Below, piece after piece: positions 8,194-8,462 of a DNA stretch of 8,462 nt. Numbering within the stretch: position 1 is the stretch's first letter; the number at the start of each line of letters is the position of its first letter. The stretch is taken from assembly GCA_003695135.1 (NCBI GenBank), contig RFIR01000279.1, forward strand, positions 1 to 8,462. The letters are read 5' to 3'. Origin of the DNA: Alphaproteobacteria bacterium. GTDB taxonomy: Bacteria; Pseudomonadota; Alphaproteobacteria; Rhodobacterales; Rhodobacteraceae. The notes under the pieces were generated by a model. That model made no database searches, had not been told where the DNA came from, and saw nothing but the letters and a program-made list of their open reading frames with translations. Position numbers and translations under genes: made by a program.

Positions 8194-8265
8194 GATCCCT
8201 GCAAAACCCGGATGTAGACAGGCACCTTGAATGTGCAAGTTTTCAAACCAATCAAATCTGCGCGC
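8191..8265 (+). repeat. Repeat unit f, box replaced by head-to-head junction
   Basis: The motif survives as ATCCCTGCAAAACCCGG (8195-8211); the bases CGCG (8191-8194) are shared with unit e, so the two units are head to head. The interior parallels unit b, and TGTAGA (8213-8218) can pair with TCTGCG (8257-8262), with G-T pairs. The following motif (unit g) is 91 bp on. Confidence 0.65.
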
Positions 8266-8355
8266 ACATAAAATAATTGGAAGAGACCCCTGCAAAACCC
8301 GGCGCGACGGGGCATCTCAGGCAAGACACGCTTTCTGCCAGTGCGTACCGCGCGC
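8266..8355 (+). repeat. 90-bp repeat unit g
   Basis: A degenerate box (CATAAAATAATTGGAA, to 8282) is followed by the best-preserved motif, GAGACCCCTGCAAAACCCGG (8283-8302), and an interior nearly the same as unit c. The next box begins at 8356. Confidence 0.75.
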
Positions 8356-8450
8356 GCGTAAATTAATTAGAAAATAACTTCGCAATCAATATTTATCAAT
8401 CAACAGTGAAAACAAGAAGAGCGCACGTGGCGCCACAATTTCGTGGCGCC
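8356..8450 (+). repeat. Terminal box, AT-rich tail and GGCGCC hairpin (copy g)
   Basis: Box GCGTAAATTAATTAGAA (8356-8372) is followed by a 29-bp AT-rich block identical to that of copy b (8383-8411). The hairpin has arms GGCGCCAC (8429-8436) and GTGGCGCC (8443-8450). Compared with copies b and c, one arm pair changed from G-C to A-T on both sides. From the motif of unit g to the hairpin end is 168 bp. After the hairpin both b and g continue with bases ending in AACGC. Confidence 0.8.
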
Positions 8451-8462
8451 CGCGCGGAACGC

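Noticed and set aside
7994..8324. Open frames of 78 and 62 codons across the repeats
   Set aside because: They are built from repeat DNA, cross hairpins and are not shared by other repeat copies.

Overview
The window looks like a chromosomal piece of an alphaproteobacterium of the Rhodobacteraceae (Paracoccus/Rhodobacter-like). Coding DNA is very GC-rich with GC-ending codons. The gene set is typical of that group: a TRAP transporter small permease, a MurR/RpiR regulator, an M3 oligoendopeptidase F, an NtrC-type sigma-54 activator and an EEP-fold nuclease/phosphatase. The family assignment is inference; no rRNA or other marker gene is present.

Left part (1-2275): a divergent catabolic/transport locus. 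On the minus strand an N-formylglutamate amidohydrolase-family gene runs into a TRAP DctQ-type small permease through a one-base stop/start overlap; the permease is cut by the window edge. On the plus strand a MurR/RpiR-family regulator is transcribed away from them. The shared intergenic region holds a -10-like hexamer overlapped by an imperfect 16-bp palindrome and a related half-site 30 bp away, a plausible operator.

Middle part (2276-7522): about 445 bp of repeat-rich non-coding DNA, then pepF (minus) preceded by a small secreted-protein gene, probably as a two-gene unit. Divergent from these is a sigma-54 enhancer-binding response regulator with an eroded receiver domain. It meets an EEP-family gene tail to tail with a 31-bp coding overlap.

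Right part (7523-8462): about 940 bp without a convincing gene. The last 670 bp is built from the same repeat family as the 2276-2605 gap. The family has a 17-bp AT-rich box, a 20-bp motif (GAGACCCCTGCAAAACCCGG), a divergent interior and a strict 90-91-bp period. It ends in an AT-rich block and a GGCGCC hairpin. Three plus-strand copies measure exactly 168 bp from the 20-bp motif to the end of the hairpin. A fourth copy of the end module is inverted, two more 91-bp units lie on the minus strand, and one copy appears nested inside another. Hairpin arms vary in a compensatory way. This repeat family is the most unusual thing in the window. It could be a non-autonomous mobile element or a structured-RNA repeat; I cannot name it.
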